Program-made: the position numbers and the translations under genes
Source of the DNA: Romboutsia_C sp015668195
GTDB lineage: Bacteria; Bacillota; Clostridia; Peptostreptococcales; Peptostreptococcaceae
Reading direction: 5' to 3'
Assembly: GCF_015668195.1 (NCBI RefSeq)
Contig: NZ_JADPFC010000001.1
Span: 62,001-126,000, forward strand
DNA length: 64,000 nt
The notes under the pieces: model-generated
Databases searched by the model: none
What the model saw: only the letters and a program-made list of their open reading frames with translations
Told to the model about the DNA's origin: nothing
In this document: piece by piece, positions 1-7,746 of the stretch
How the letters are laid out: every line of letters begins with the position of its first letter
How positions within the stretch are numbered: the first letter of the stretch is position 1

Positions 1-2
1 TA

Positions 3-152
3 CAAAAATATGTAAATAACAATATTCTTATGATAAGTTTAGTTATAAGAAATGATTATATGGTTACAAATAGTAGAATAGAAGGTAAAATTCAACCAAA
101 TGATTTTGATGTTTATGAGGGTATAACAAATTTAACTATAAAAAATAAGTAA
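3..152 (+). CDS. 3' end of a truncated CDS, product unknown
   Basis: An uninterrupted reading frame enters from the left edge and stops at TAA 150-152, leaving 49 codons. The visible end is polar with a short hydrophobic stretch (ILMISLVI) and finishes ITNLTIKNK. No motif is recognisable from this fragment, so no function is proposed. The frame is open from the first base and the next feature is a tRNA gene, which fits a gene tail, but chance openness over 150 bases is possible in AT-rich DNA. Confidence 0.4.
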   Translation, partial: QKYVNNNILMISLVIRNDYMVTNSRIEGKIQPNDFDVYEGITNLTIKNK

Positions 153-215
153 ATTAATAAAAAAATAATTGACTTAAAAAAGCAAAAGGCATATCCTTTA
201 TAATATAAAGGATAT

Positions 216-302
216 GCGGAAATGGCGGAATAGGCAGACGCACTATCTTGAGGGGGTAGCGAGCTTATGCTCGTGCGGGTTCAAGTCCCGCTTTCCGCAC
301 CA
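216..302 (+). tRNA. tRNA-Leu (anticodon GAG)
   Basis: The acceptor arms GCGGAAA (216-222) and TTTCCGC (292-298) pair perfectly and are followed by discriminator A and an encoded CCA. The anticodon stem CTATC/GGTAG encloses the loop TTGAGGG, giving anticodon GAG, which reads CUC and, by wobble, CUU leucine codons. A long variable arm (CGAGC...GCTCG), typical of class II tRNAs such as leucine, precedes the T arm GCGGGTTCAAGTCCCGC. A terminator follows directly. Confidence 0.97.
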
Positions 303-304
303 TT

Positions 305-334
305 AAAAAGTAGGCATTATGTCTACTTTTTTTA
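305..334 (+). terminator. Terminator after tRNA-Leu
   Basis: The arms AAAAAGTAG and CTACTTTTT form a hairpin with a short loop, followed by a run of seven T residues. It begins three bases after the tRNA CCA end. Confidence 0.8.
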
Positions 335-375
335 TATGTAAGTATTTATATTTAAATTAAATATTATTAAATTTT

Positions 376-404
376 TTGAGAAAAATATAGACACAAGTTA
401 TAAA
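376..404 (+). promoter_or_regulatory. Promoter of copZ
   Basis: A -35 box TTGAGA (376-381) is separated by 17 bases from a -10 box TATAAA (399-404). Transcription would begin near 411, just upstream of the palindrome at 417-433. That places the palindrome where a bound repressor would block the start of transcription. Confidence 0.6.
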
Positions 405-416
405 AAGTATGATAGA

Positions 417-433
417 ATACCCTTATAGGGTAT
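417..433 (+). promoter_or_regulatory. CsoR-type copper operator
   Basis: ATACCC-TTATA-GGGTAT is a perfect inverted repeat with a 5-base centre, placed between the -10 box and the ribosome-binding site of copZ. Known operators of the copper-sensing CsoR repressor have this form: C-rich and G-rich half-sites flanked by AT/TA. No csoR gene is in the window, so the repressor would act in trans. Assignment rests on pattern match and on the adjacent copper chaperone. Confidence 0.55.
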
Positions 434-450
434 ATAAGGAGGTAATTATT

Positions 451-663
451 ATGAGAAAAAAATTACTTATAGATGGAATGAGCTGTGGACATTGTGTTAA
501 TCATTTAAAAACAGCATTAAGTGAAGATATACAAGGTGTAAATGTAATAGAAGTTAACCTAGAAGGGAAATATGCTATAGTAGAAATGGATGATTCAGTA
601 AGTAAAGATGAATTAAAATCTGTTATAGAAGATACAGGTTATGAATTAGTTGGAATTGAATAA
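451..663 (+). CDS. copZ: Copper chaperone CopZ / heavy-metal-associated domain protein
   Basis: A 70-residue single HMA (ferredoxin-fold) domain with the metal-binding motif GMSCGHC at residues 10-16, where the two cysteines bind Cu(I) and pass it to a P-type ATPase. The start is ATG 451, because AAGGAGG (437-443) lies 7 bases upstream; an upstream in-frame ATG at 409 would place the operator inside the coding region. The gene is monocistronic, between its own promoter and a strong terminator, with no copA beside it. The cytosolic copper role comes from family knowledge; the metal specificity is inferred from the CsoR-like site. Confidence 0.88.
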   Translation: MRKKLLIDGMSCGHCVNHLKTALSEDIQGVNVIEVNLEGKYAIVEMDDSVSKDELKSVIEDTGYELVGIE

Positions 664-709
664 TAAAAAATATGCACAACTGTAAGTTAACAGTTGTGCA
701 TATTTTTTT
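664..709 (+). terminator. Strong terminator after copZ
   Basis: A long, almost perfect hairpin: arms around TATGCACAACTG and CAGTTGTGCATA, flanked by an A-run on the left and seven Ts on the right. The symmetric flanks would allow termination in either direction. Confidence 0.85.
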
Positions 710-728
710 ATATATAATTTAAACAAAT

Positions 729-780
729 AATATTTTGCGCAAGGGACAAAGTCGTTGGGACATGACCGAAGCGAAATTTT
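729..780 (+). repeat. Dispersed intergenic repeat, copy 1
   Basis: This begins AATATTTTGCGCAAGGGAC, contains AAAGTCGTTGGGACATGA and ends CGAAGCGAAATTTTT. Related sequences occur at 33343-33418 and 35986-36034, sharing ATATTTTGnGC, a GGAC/GGAT-GA block, TCGTTG and an ACATGA/AAATGA block near the end. It contains no credible ORF. The family is defined here by eye; its function is unknown. Confidence 0.6.
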
Positions 781-805
781 TATATAAAAATTTTAAAATA
801 AAAAA

Positions 806-836
806 AGACTTCTATTGGGGGAAATAATAGAAGTCT
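806..836 (-). terminator. Perfect hairpin with T-run on the minus strand
   Basis: The arms AGACTTCTATT (806-816) and AATAGAAGTCT (826-836) are perfectly complementary around the 9-base loop GGGGGAAAT. On the minus strand the hairpin is followed by a long T-run (complement of the A-rich 796-805), so it reads as an intrinsic terminator there. On the plus strand it lies just upstream of a small ORF whose ribosome-binding site GGGGGAGAT resembles the loop. Which strand uses it is unresolved. Confidence 0.5.
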
Positions 837-854
837 AAATGGGGGAGATTGAGT

Positions 855-962
855 ATGTTTGATTTTACATTAATATTATGTCCTTACATGAATAATATAT
901 ACATAAATAATATAAAAAATCATTCATATAATTATAAATCCAATAGCAAAATTCACAATTAA
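855..962 (+). CDS. Possible 35-residue small protein
   Basis: ATG 855 follows a strong purine-rich site, TGGGGGAGA (840-848), at about 7 bases, and the frame runs 35 codons to TAA 960-962. The product starts MFDFTLILCPYMNN and is rich in Asn, Ile and Tyr, with a hydrophobic N-terminus and one cysteine. No family is recognised. The nearest downstream gene (1006) has its own ribosome-binding site. The good ribosome-binding site supports translation, but the AT-rich composition of the rest of the frame is also compatible with non-coding DNA. Confidence 0.4.
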   Translation: MFDFTLILCPYMNNIYINNIKNHSYNYKSNSKIHN

Positions 963-1005
963 AAAAATTTTTGAATATAATATAAATAATTAAGGGGGGA
1001 GTGTC

Positions 1006-1608
1006 GTGGATGAAAGAGGATATAGAGATGATTTAAGAAAAGTTATACTTGAAATGACCCAAAAAGATTTAGAAGGTAATGCATCTCAGAGAGGTATAAA
1101 AAAATACTTTGAAGGAAATATAGATAAAATAATAAATGAAAACATAAAAAAAGCATCAAGTGGCATGTCTTGTAATAATGTATATTTAAATATATTGAAA
1201 AGTGGATCTAATGAGAAAAATATATCCTTAATTGTAAAATCTATAAAATCACAAGATCTATTTAAATCTAAAAAAGAATTAATAAAATTTGCTAGATACT
1301 TAGGCATAAATGCCACAACAAAAAATTCTTACAATAGCATATTAAGAAGGATAGCTAACCATATTTATTCAAATAGAAATGAATACTCCAAAAGATATTT
1401 TTCATACCAAAAAGGGGGTAGAGAATATATTTTGGAGCCGGAGAGGATAAAAGAAGATTTAATTGAAAGTTATAAATCAAAAGCTAGAAATGATATGAAG
1501 TCTATAGCAAAACTGCTAGAAATAAGTGTTGATGATGAAGATAATGCGGAGGATATAAGAAGAAAGGTTATAAATTATATTATGAAAGAAAAACTAAATA
1601 AAAGATAA
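1006..1608 (+). CDS. Unrecognised 200-aa helical protein
   Basis: The start is GTG 1006, five bases after AAGGGGGGA. The protein is highly charged (Lys, Glu, Asp, Asn), with no signal peptide or membrane segment, so it is probably cytosolic. Two stretches look alike: residues 89-121 (ELIKFARYLGI...SILRRIANHIY) and residues 162-193 (DMKSIAKLLEI...DIRRKVINYIM). Each has a Leu/Ile-Ala-x-x-Leu helix, a short loop, then a second basic helix, reminiscent of small helical nucleic-acid-binding repeats. That resemblance is inference only. It is a single-gene unit ending at a hairpin near 1621. I do not recognise the family. Confidence 0.75.
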   Translation: MDERGYRDDLRKVILEMTQKDLEGNASQRGIKKYFEGNIDKIINENIKKASSGMSCNNVYLNILKSGSNEKNISLIVKSIKSQDLFKSKKELIKFARYLGINATTKNSYNSILRRIANHIYSNRNEYSKRYFSYQKGGREYILEPERIKEDLIESYKSKARNDMKSIAKLLEISVDDEDNAEDIRRKVINYIMKEKLNKR

Positions 1609-1620
1609 ATATAAAGTTGA

Positions 1621-1646
1621 AGACGTCTTTAAGACGTCTTTAATTT
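1621..1646 (+). terminator. Weak terminator after the 200-aa gene
   Basis: The arms AGACGTCTT and AAGACGTCT are adjacent inverted copies, followed by TTAATTTT. The stem is short and the tail is interrupted, so efficiency may be low. Confidence 0.5.
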
Positions 1647-1687
1647 TATAAAAAAGCATATAATATAAAATAAAACTATGATAGGAG

Positions 1688-2452
1688 TTGATATATATAA
1701 AAATCAGAAAGATAATAAGTCTTGCATGTGTATTTATATGTATATCTATAAGTGTAGTTATAGAAAGGATTTATTTTCCACCTAAAAAAGAATTAAAAGT
1801 AGTTAGTTATAATATACATAGTGGACTAGATAAAAATATGTTTCCTACATTATTTGATATTATAGATTTTTTGCGAGTATGTAACGCAGATATTATTTGT
1901 CTTCAAGAAGTAAATGAATCTGCTAAGTCTGGATTTCAAGTAAGTAGTTTCAAAGAAGAGTTAAAAATGTATTCTCATTTCGGCGCAAATGTAACTAAAT
2001 TTGGCTCTAATTATGGGTTGGTTACATACTCTAAATATCCTATAAAATATGAAAATCATATATATTTAAGTAGTAAAAGAGAACAAAGAGGGATTCTTCA
2101 TACAATAATAAATATAAAAGGAAGTAAGTTAAATATTATAAATGTACACCTTGGACTTGGGAATGAAGAAAGAGAGAGGCAAATAAATGAACTTATAGAA
2201 TTTATAAATACATTAAATAATGAGCCATATATAGTTGTTGGTGATTTTAATCAAGGCAATATATGCATTGATAAAAATATTTTAAGAGATGCGGCTATAG
2301 AATTAGAAAAGTCAAATATATTAACTTTTGCAACGGGGCTTGATAGAATAGATTATATATTTGTATCCAATGATATTGAAATATTAGACTATGATGTGTT
2401 GATAAAGAGTATGTCAGATCATTATCCTATAATAGCTAAGATAAGGATATAA
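1688..2452 (+). CDS. Endonuclease/exonuclease/phosphatase (EEP) family protein, membrane-anchored
   Basis: A 254-residue protein with an N-terminal hydrophobic segment (about residues 9-25) followed by an EEP hydrolase fold. The family signatures are visible in order: VVSYNIHSG, then LQEVNE (metal-binding Glu), VNVH-like INVHLGL, VVGDFNQ (catalytic Asp-x-Asn), and the C-terminal SDHYPI (catalytic His). Such proteins cleave phosphodiester bonds in DNA, lipid headgroups or related substrates; the substrate here is unknown. The likely site of action is the outer membrane face. The start is uncertain: TTG 1688 directly abuts the AGGAG site, which is unusually tight. The gene stands alone. Confidence 0.82.
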   Translation: MIYIKIRKIISLACVFICISISVVIERIYFPPKKELKVVSYNIHSGLDKNMFPTLFDIIDFLRVCNADIICLQEVNESAKSGFQVSSFKEELKMYSHFGANVTKFGSNYGLVTYSKYPIKYENHIYLSSKREQRGILHTIINIKGSKLNIINVHLGLGNEERERQINELIEFINTLNNEPYIVVGDFNQGNICIDKNILRDAAIELEKSNILTFATGLDRIDYIFVSNDIEILDYDVLIKSMSDHYPIIAKIRI

Positions 2453-2557
2453 ATTAATACAAAATAGTTATTTTTTATATTAAAGCCAAAAATTAATCAT
2501 AATCTGTACAACCCTAAAATATATATTAGTAATAATAGTTTTAGGGGGGACAAACTA

Positions 2558-3490
2558 ATGAATAAAAGAAAAACTATATATAGAGGTTTTAATAAAAGAC
2601 GAAAGAAAAAAACTTTAAGATTAATTTTAATTATGATTCCTGTTATATCAATAGGAACATTTGGAGTTATAAAATTAAAAAATAGTGATATTGTAAAAAG
2701 TATAGATGAAAAGATTTCATTTTTTAAAAGTATAAATATTAAAGAGGACAAGTTTAAAGGATTTGAAGACTTTGGAATAAAAGAAGTTTCTGAAGAAAAT
2801 AATAAAGAAGAAGTTGAAAAAAAAGTTGAAAAAGAAGAAGATGAAAACGTAGAAGGAGATGTTAAAGTTGCTATAGCAGATTCTTGGAGTTTATATACTA
2901 TTCAAGTAGCATCAATAGATAATGAAAATGAGATGAATAAGATAGAGATTAAACTGAATGAAAGTAATTTACCTTTTTCTGTTATAGAAGTTGACGGCAT
3001 AAAGAAAGTACAGACGTATTCATCATTTAGCAAAGATTCATTAAGAAATAATATAGATAGTGTTAAAAAAGTTTTTGATGATGCATTTATATCAGAACTT
3101 AAAGTACCAGTATTATCTATGAAGTATACAAGTAAGTACTCATATTTAGGTGAATTATCAAAATTTTTAAATGAATTGGTATCTAATTTTAAGTTAGAAT
3201 CAGAATTTTGGGATAAAAATAATGAAAATATTGATGTAAAAGAATATAAAAAAATATTAACAGATAGAAAAAACATAGTGGATAATATGAAAAAAGAGGC
3301 AGATAAAATTGATTATAAACCAGCTGATTTATTTAAAGAGAATTTAATTAAGTATGTTGATGGTTTAGATGAAAAAATAAACATCTCTATGGAATCTATA
3401 GACAAGGGAGAGTATAGTATGGTAAAAAGCTTGTATTTATCATCGATGCAAGGATATTATAAATTTATAACATCAATAAGTAAAGCTTAA
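2558..3490 (+). CDS. SPOR-domain membrane protein
   Basis: A 310-residue protein with a basic cytosolic N-terminus, one membrane segment at about residues 20-40, an acidic/basic low-complexity linker (about 80-105, rich in Glu and Lys) and an extracellular SPOR-like domain starting at SLYTIQVAS (about 112-180). A helical C-terminal region follows. SPOR domains bind glycan strands lacking stem peptides, so the protein probably localises to septal or remodelled peptidoglycan. RBS TTAGGGGGGAC supports ATG 2558. It is transcribed alone and ended by a strong terminator. The SPOR call rests on the pattern of the first strand and helices. Confidence 0.7.
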   Translation: MNKRKTIYRGFNKRRKKKTLRLILIMIPVISIGTFGVIKLKNSDIVKSIDEKISFFKSINIKEDKFKGFEDFGIKEVSEENNKEEVEKKVEKEEDENVEGDVKVAIADSWSLYTIQVASIDNENEMNKIEIKLNESNLPFSVIEVDGIKKVQTYSSFSKDSLRNNIDSVKKVFDDAFISELKVPVLSMKYTSKYSYLGELSKFLNELVSNFKLESEFWDKNNENIDVKEYKKILTDRKNIVDNMKKEADKIDYKPADLFKENLIKYVDGLDEKINISMESIDKGEYSMVKSLYLSSMQGYYKFITSISKA

Positions 3491-3519
3491 AAGGACTGTT
3501 TTATTAACAGTCCTTTTCT
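3488..3519 (+). terminator. Terminator after SPOR gene
   Basis: The arms AAAAGGACTGTT and AACAGTCCTTTT surround a 5-base loop and are followed by a T-rich tail. Confidence 0.85.
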
Positions 3520-3621
3520 TTGTTGATAAAGTTTTAACAATAGTTAAGTTTTAATATGATATATAGTATACTTATACTAAGGGATAGGAATGTTTAAACA
3601 TATAAGTAAGGGGGTAAAGGA

Positions 3622-4959
3622 ATGAAACTCTTAACTTTCAAAGGAGGTATACATCCTCCATATAAAAAAGAGTACTCAGAGAAAAAGGCTATTGAAATAG
3701 CTAAGTCACCAAAGGTAGTTTATATACCACTTCAACAGCATATTGGTGCGCCCGCTAAAGAGATAGTTAAGGTTGGAGATTTAGTAAAAGTTGGGCAAAA
3801 AATAGGTGAGCAACAAGGATTTGTTTCTTGTAACGTACATTCTTCTGTATCTGGTAAAGTAATAGCTATAAAAGAACATGAATTAGCTGGTGGAAGAGGT
3901 ACATGTATTGTTATAGAAAACGATTTTAAGGAAGAAATACACGAAAGCGTAAAACCAAAGGGAAGTTTAGAAGATTTAAGTAAAGAAGAAATTGTATCAA
4001 TAATAAAGGAGGCTGGAATAGTTGGTATGGGAGGAGCTACTTTTCCAACTCATGTAAAGCTATCACCACCACCAGATAAGAAAATTGATACTGTTATATT
4101 AAATGGAGCTGAGTGTGAGCCATATCTAACAGCAGATCATAGGCTAATGCTTGAAAATCCAGAAGATGTAGTTTTTGGGTTAAAAGTACTTATGAAATCT
4201 TTAAATGTATCAAAGGGATATATAGGAATTGAGGTAAATAAACCTGATGCAATTTCTGCAATAGAAAAAGAAGCTCAAAAATATGATGATATTAAAGTTG
4301 TAGGTTTAGAAGTTAAGTATCCACAAGGTGCAGAAAAACAACTTATATATGCATGTACTAAAAGGGAAGTTCCATCTGGGGGGCTACCTATGGATGCAGG
4401 TGCAGTAGTAAATAACGTAGGAACAGCAGCGCAAATTGCCAAAACTATAAAAACAGGAATGCCATTAATAGAAAGAATTACTACTGTTACAGGTAGCTGT
4501 ATAAGTGAGCCAAAAAATTTAGTTACAAAAGTTGGAACATTGGTATCAGAAATAATAGACCAATGTGGAGGCTTTAAAGAAGATAAGATAGTTGGCAAAG
4601 TAATAATGGGGGGGCCAATGATGGGACTAGCACAGTATACAATAGACATACCTACAAATAAGGGAACATCAGGTATATTATGTTTAGACGATGAAGAGTC
4701 TAAAACACCAAAGCCACAAAACTGTCTAAGATGTGGTAAATGTTTAACAGTATGTCCAGCATTTTTACAACCGTTATATATAAGTGCTTATTCTTTAAAA
4801 AATGATTTTGAAAGTGCAGAAAATTATAGAGCTTTAGATTGTATAGAGTGTGGATCTTGTTCATTTGTTTGTCCAGCAAGAAGACCGCTACTTCAATCAG
4901 TGAGAAATGCAAAAAGAGAAATTATTTCAAATAGAAGAAAAGAATCAGCTAAAAAATAA
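3622..4959 (+). CDS. rnfC: Rnf complex subunit C
   Basis: A 445-residue NADH-side subunit of the Rnf ferredoxin:NAD+ oxidoreductase, which couples electron transfer to Na+ or H+ export. The sequence shows the N-terminal barrel-like region, an NADH/FMN-binding region with GMGGATFPTHVKL near residue 135, and two [4Fe-4S] motifs near the C-terminus, CLRCGKCLTVCP and CIECGSCSFVCP. It is peripheral on the cytoplasmic face. AAGGGGGTAAAGG precedes ATG 3622. It is the first gene of rnfCDGEAB, whose genes are separated by 0-21 bases, and the order matches the clostridial Rnf operon. Confidence 0.96.
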   Translation: MKLLTFKGGIHPPYKKEYSEKKAIEIAKSPKVVYIPLQQHIGAPAKEIVKVGDLVKVGQKIGEQQGFVSCNVHSSVSGKVIAIKEHELAGGRGTCIVIENDFKEEIHESVKPKGSLEDLSKEEIVSIIKEAGIVGMGGATFPTHVKLSPPPDKKIDTVILNGAECEPYLTADHRLMLENPEDVVFGLKVLMKSLNVSKGYIGIEVNKPDAISAIEKEAQKYDDIKVVGLEVKYPQGAEKQLIYACTKREVPSGGLPMDAGAVVNNVGTAAQIAKTIKTGMPLIERITTVTGSCISEPKNLVTKVGTLVSEIIDQCGGFKEDKIVGKVIMGGPMMGLAQYTIDIPTNKGTSGILCLDDEESKTPKPQNCLRCGKCLTVCPAFLQPLYISAYSLKNDFESAENYRALDCIECGSCSFVCPARRPLLQSVRNAKREIISNRRKESAKK

Positions 4960-4980
4960 TTGGGGCTAGGGGGAATTTAA

Positions 4981-5961
4981 ATGAATAATAAATTGATTGT
5001 ATCGTCTTCTCCGCATGTGAGAAGTAACCAAGATACGTCTTACATAATGAAACAAGTTATAATAGCTTTACTACCTGCTATGGCATCAGCAGTGTTTTTT
5101 TACAGGTTAAGTGCATTAAATGTTATTTTCTTCTGTACAGTGGGAGCAGTGGGATGTGAATTTTTATATCAAAAATTAACTAAACAAGATATTACTATAG
5201 GAGATTTTTCAGCAGTAGTTACAGGAATATTATTAGCATTTAATGTACCAGCATCTCTTCCATGGTGGATGTGTATATTAGGTTCAGCATTTGCTATAAT
5301 AGTGGTTAAAATGGTTTTTGGTGGAATTGGAAATAACTTTTTAAACCCCGCATTAGGTGCAAGGGCGTTTTTACTAGCATCATTTCCAGTAGCTATGACA
5401 GCTTGGACGATACCTGGAGTTAACTGGGTAAGTTCTGGAAACATAGATGCATATACAACAGCAACTCCATTAAGTTTTCTAAAAAGTGGAGCAATAGGCA
5501 TATCAGAATTAACATCAAATGGAATTAGCCTAACAGATATGGTAATAGGTAATATAGGAGGTTGTATAGGGGAAACATCAGCTATATTCATAATACTAGG
5601 TGGGCTTTATCTAATCTATAAGGGAATAATAAACTACATAATCCCAGTATTTTACATAGGAACAGTTTTTATATTAGCATTTATACTAGGAGGATTTGAC
5701 ATAAACTTTGCTATATATCAATTAGCGGCAGGTGGACTTATGCTAGGTGCATTTTTTATGCTTACAGATTATACAACGTCACCTATGTCCAAGACAGGTC
5801 AAATTGTTTATGCTATTTTAGCAGGAGTTATAACTATAGTTATAAGAATGTATGGTGGTTATCCAGAAGGAGTTTCATATTCTATATTATTAGCCAATGT
5901 AGCTACTCCACTTATAGACAAATACATGAAAGGTAGAGTATTTGGGGAGGTGGCTAAATAA
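4981..5961 (+). CDS. rnfD: Rnf complex subunit D
   Basis: A 326-residue integral membrane subunit with multiple hydrophobic helices across its length. The segment TTATPLSFLKSG (about residues 160-170) matches the Thr-containing site where RnfD carries covalently attached FMN through a phosphoester bond. It belongs to the membrane electron path and the ion channel of the Rnf pump. It overlaps rnfG, whose ATG uses the last base of the rnfD stop codon. Confidence 0.96.
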   Translation: MNNKLIVSSSPHVRSNQDTSYIMKQVIIALLPAMASAVFFYRLSALNVIFFCTVGAVGCEFLYQKLTKQDITIGDFSAVVTGILLAFNVPASLPWWMCILGSAFAIIVVKMVFGGIGNNFLNPALGARAFLLASFPVAMTAWTIPGVNWVSSGNIDAYTTATPLSFLKSGAIGISELTSNGISLTDMVIGNIGGCIGETSAIFIILGGLYLIYKGIINYIIPVFYIGTVFILAFILGGFDINFAIYQLAAGGLMLGAFFMLTDYTTSPMSKTGQIVYAILAGVITIVIRMYGGYPEGVSYSILLANVATPLIDKYMKGRVFGEVAK

Positions 5962-6539
5962 TGAAAAATATATTAAGGCTAGGAGCTATATTATTTACAA
6001 TATGTGCAGTAGCGGCTTTAGCACTTGGATTTATAAATCAAATAACAGCACCAATTATTGAGGATAGAAATATACAAGCAAATAATGAATTAAGACAATT
6101 AGTACTTGAAGATGCAACTGAGTTTAAGCAATTAGATGAAAAGGTATTAGAAAATATCGATGGATTAGAAGAGGGGATAATATCAGAAGTATATGAAGGA
6201 CTTAATGGAAACGATGTTGTTGGATATACTATAAAAACTTTGCCTAGTGGATATGGTGGAGTTATGGAGGTTATAGTAGGTATATCAAAGGATGGAAAAA
6301 TAACAGGGGTAAATATTGGTAATATGGCTGAAACACCAGGACTTGGAACTAAAGCAAATGAACCTAATTTTAAAGGGCAATTTAATGAAAAAGAAGCTAA
6401 AGAACTTAGTGTAGTAAAAGGGAGTGCAACAAGTGATAATCAAATAGCTGCGATTTCAGGAGCTACAATAACATCTGAAGCCGTAACTAGGGGAGTTAAT
6501 GCAGCAATAAAAGTATTTAATGAAAGCTTGAATAAATAG
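5961..6539 (+). CDS. rnfG: Rnf complex subunit G
   Basis: A 192-residue protein with one N-terminal membrane helix (about residues 5-27) and an extracytoplasmic FMN-binding domain. The C-terminal SGATITSEAV carries the S/T-G-A-T flavinylation motif, whose last Thr holds FMN covalently. It shuttles electrons on the outer side of the membrane within Rnf. ATG 5961 overlaps the rnfD stop by one base, implying translational coupling. Confidence 0.95.
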   Translation: MKNILRLGAILFTICAVAALALGFINQITAPIIEDRNIQANNELRQLVLEDATEFKQLDEKVLENIDGLEEGIISEVYEGLNGNDVVGYTIKTLPSGYGGVMEVIVGISKDGKITGVNIGNMAETPGLGTKANEPNFKGQFNEKEAKELSVVKGSATSDNQIAAISGATITSEAVTRGVNAAIKVFNESLNK

Positions 6540-6549
6540 GGGGAAGAAT

Positions 6550-7143
6550 ATGAGATTAGCTAAAATATTCAAAAATGGTTTAATAGATGAAAACCCAGCC
6601 TTTGTCCAAGTAATAGGTATGTGTCCAACATTAGCTGTTACAACATCAGCTATAAACGGGTTAGGTATGGGATTATCTACAACAGCTGTTTTGATTTGTT
6701 CAAATATAGTTGTTTCATTAATTAGAAAGATAGTACCAGATAAAATAAGAATACCAGCATTTATAGTAGTAATAGCAACATTTGTTACAATAGTTGGTAT
6801 GCTTTTAAAGGCATATGTACCTTCGCTTGATAAAGCATTAGGGCTTTTTATACCTTTAATAGTTGTTAACTGTTTAATATTGGCACGTGCAGAAAGTTTT
6901 GCATCTAAAAATAGTCCTGTTGAATCAGCTATAGATGGATTAGGTATGGGACTTGGGTTTAGTATAGCATTAACAGTTTTAGGAACTATAAGAGAAATAC
7001 TTGGAAATGGAAGTATATTTGGAATGAGTATATTTGGAGCTTCATTTGAACCTATATTATTATTTATACTTCCTCCTGGAGCCTTTTTAACATTAGGTTT
7101 TCTTTTAGCAGGATTTAATAAAATAAGAAGTAAAAAAGCGTAA
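6550..7143 (+). CDS. rnfE: Rnf complex subunit E
   Basis: A 197-residue, six-helix membrane protein of the RnfA/RnfE pair. The first helix contains GMCPTLAVTTSAINGLGMG with its conserved cysteine, and a second half-repeat contains VVNCLILARAESFA and GLGMGLGF. The paired cysteines of RnfA and RnfE coordinate an intramembrane iron-sulfur cluster in the characterised complex. GGGGGAAG lies just upstream of the start. Confidence 0.95.
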   Translation: MRLAKIFKNGLIDENPAFVQVIGMCPTLAVTTSAINGLGMGLSTTAVLICSNIVVSLIRKIVPDKIRIPAFIVVIATFVTIVGMLLKAYVPSLDKALGLFIPLIVVNCLILARAESFASKNSPVESAIDGLGMGLGFSIALTVLGTIREILGNGSIFGMSIFGASFEPILLFILPPGAFLTLGFLLAGFNKIRSKKA

Positions 7144-7155
7144 GGGGTGGATTAA

Positions 7156-7731
7156 ATGAATTTAGTACTTATATTTTTAAGTGTAGTTCTTGTTAATAAC
7201 GTTATAACAAGTCAGTTTTTAGGTATATGTCCATTCTTAGGAGTTTCCAAGAAAGTTGATACTGCATTAGGTATGGGAGCAGCAGTTACATTTGTTTTAA
7301 CACTAGCATCAATAATAACATACTTTATACAAGAACTATTGGTTATAACTAACAATGAGTTTTTACAAACTATAGCGTTTATACTAGTCATAGCATCTAT
7401 AGTTCAGTTTGTTGAAATGGTAATACAAAAAATGAGTCCAGCCTTATATCAAGCGCTAGGTGTATTTTTACCATTAATAACAACTAATTGTGCAGTTTTA
7501 GGTATAGCTTTAGTGAATGTAAATGAGGGGTATAACTTAATTGAAACTATAGTCAATGGATTTGGTGCAGGCATAGGATTTACATTAGCTATAGTATTAT
7601 TTGCGGGAATAAGAGAGAGATTAGAACTAGCAGATATACCAGAAAGTTTTAAAGGGTTCCCTATAACACTTATATCAGCAAGTTTAATGTCTATTGCTTT
7701 TTTAGGATTTGCTGGATTAATAAAGTTATAA
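7156..7731 (+). CDS. rnfA: Rnf complex subunit A
   Basis: A 191-residue, six-helix membrane protein related to RnfE in inverted topology. Family markers are NNVITSQFLGICPFLGVSKK at residues 14-33 and LITTNCAVLGIAL near residue 110, each with one conserved cysteine. It works with RnfE and RnfD in ion translocation. GGGGTGG precedes the ATG by a normal distance. Confidence 0.95.
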   Translation: MNLVLIFLSVVLVNNVITSQFLGICPFLGVSKKVDTALGMGAAVTFVLTLASIITYFIQELLVITNNEFLQTIAFILVIASIVQFVEMVIQKMSPALYQALGVFLPLITTNCAVLGIALVNVNEGYNLIETIVNGFGAGIGFTLAIVLFAGIRERLELADIPESFKGFPITLISASLMSIAFLGFAGLIKL

Positions 7732-7746
7732 AATAGGGGGGATAAT

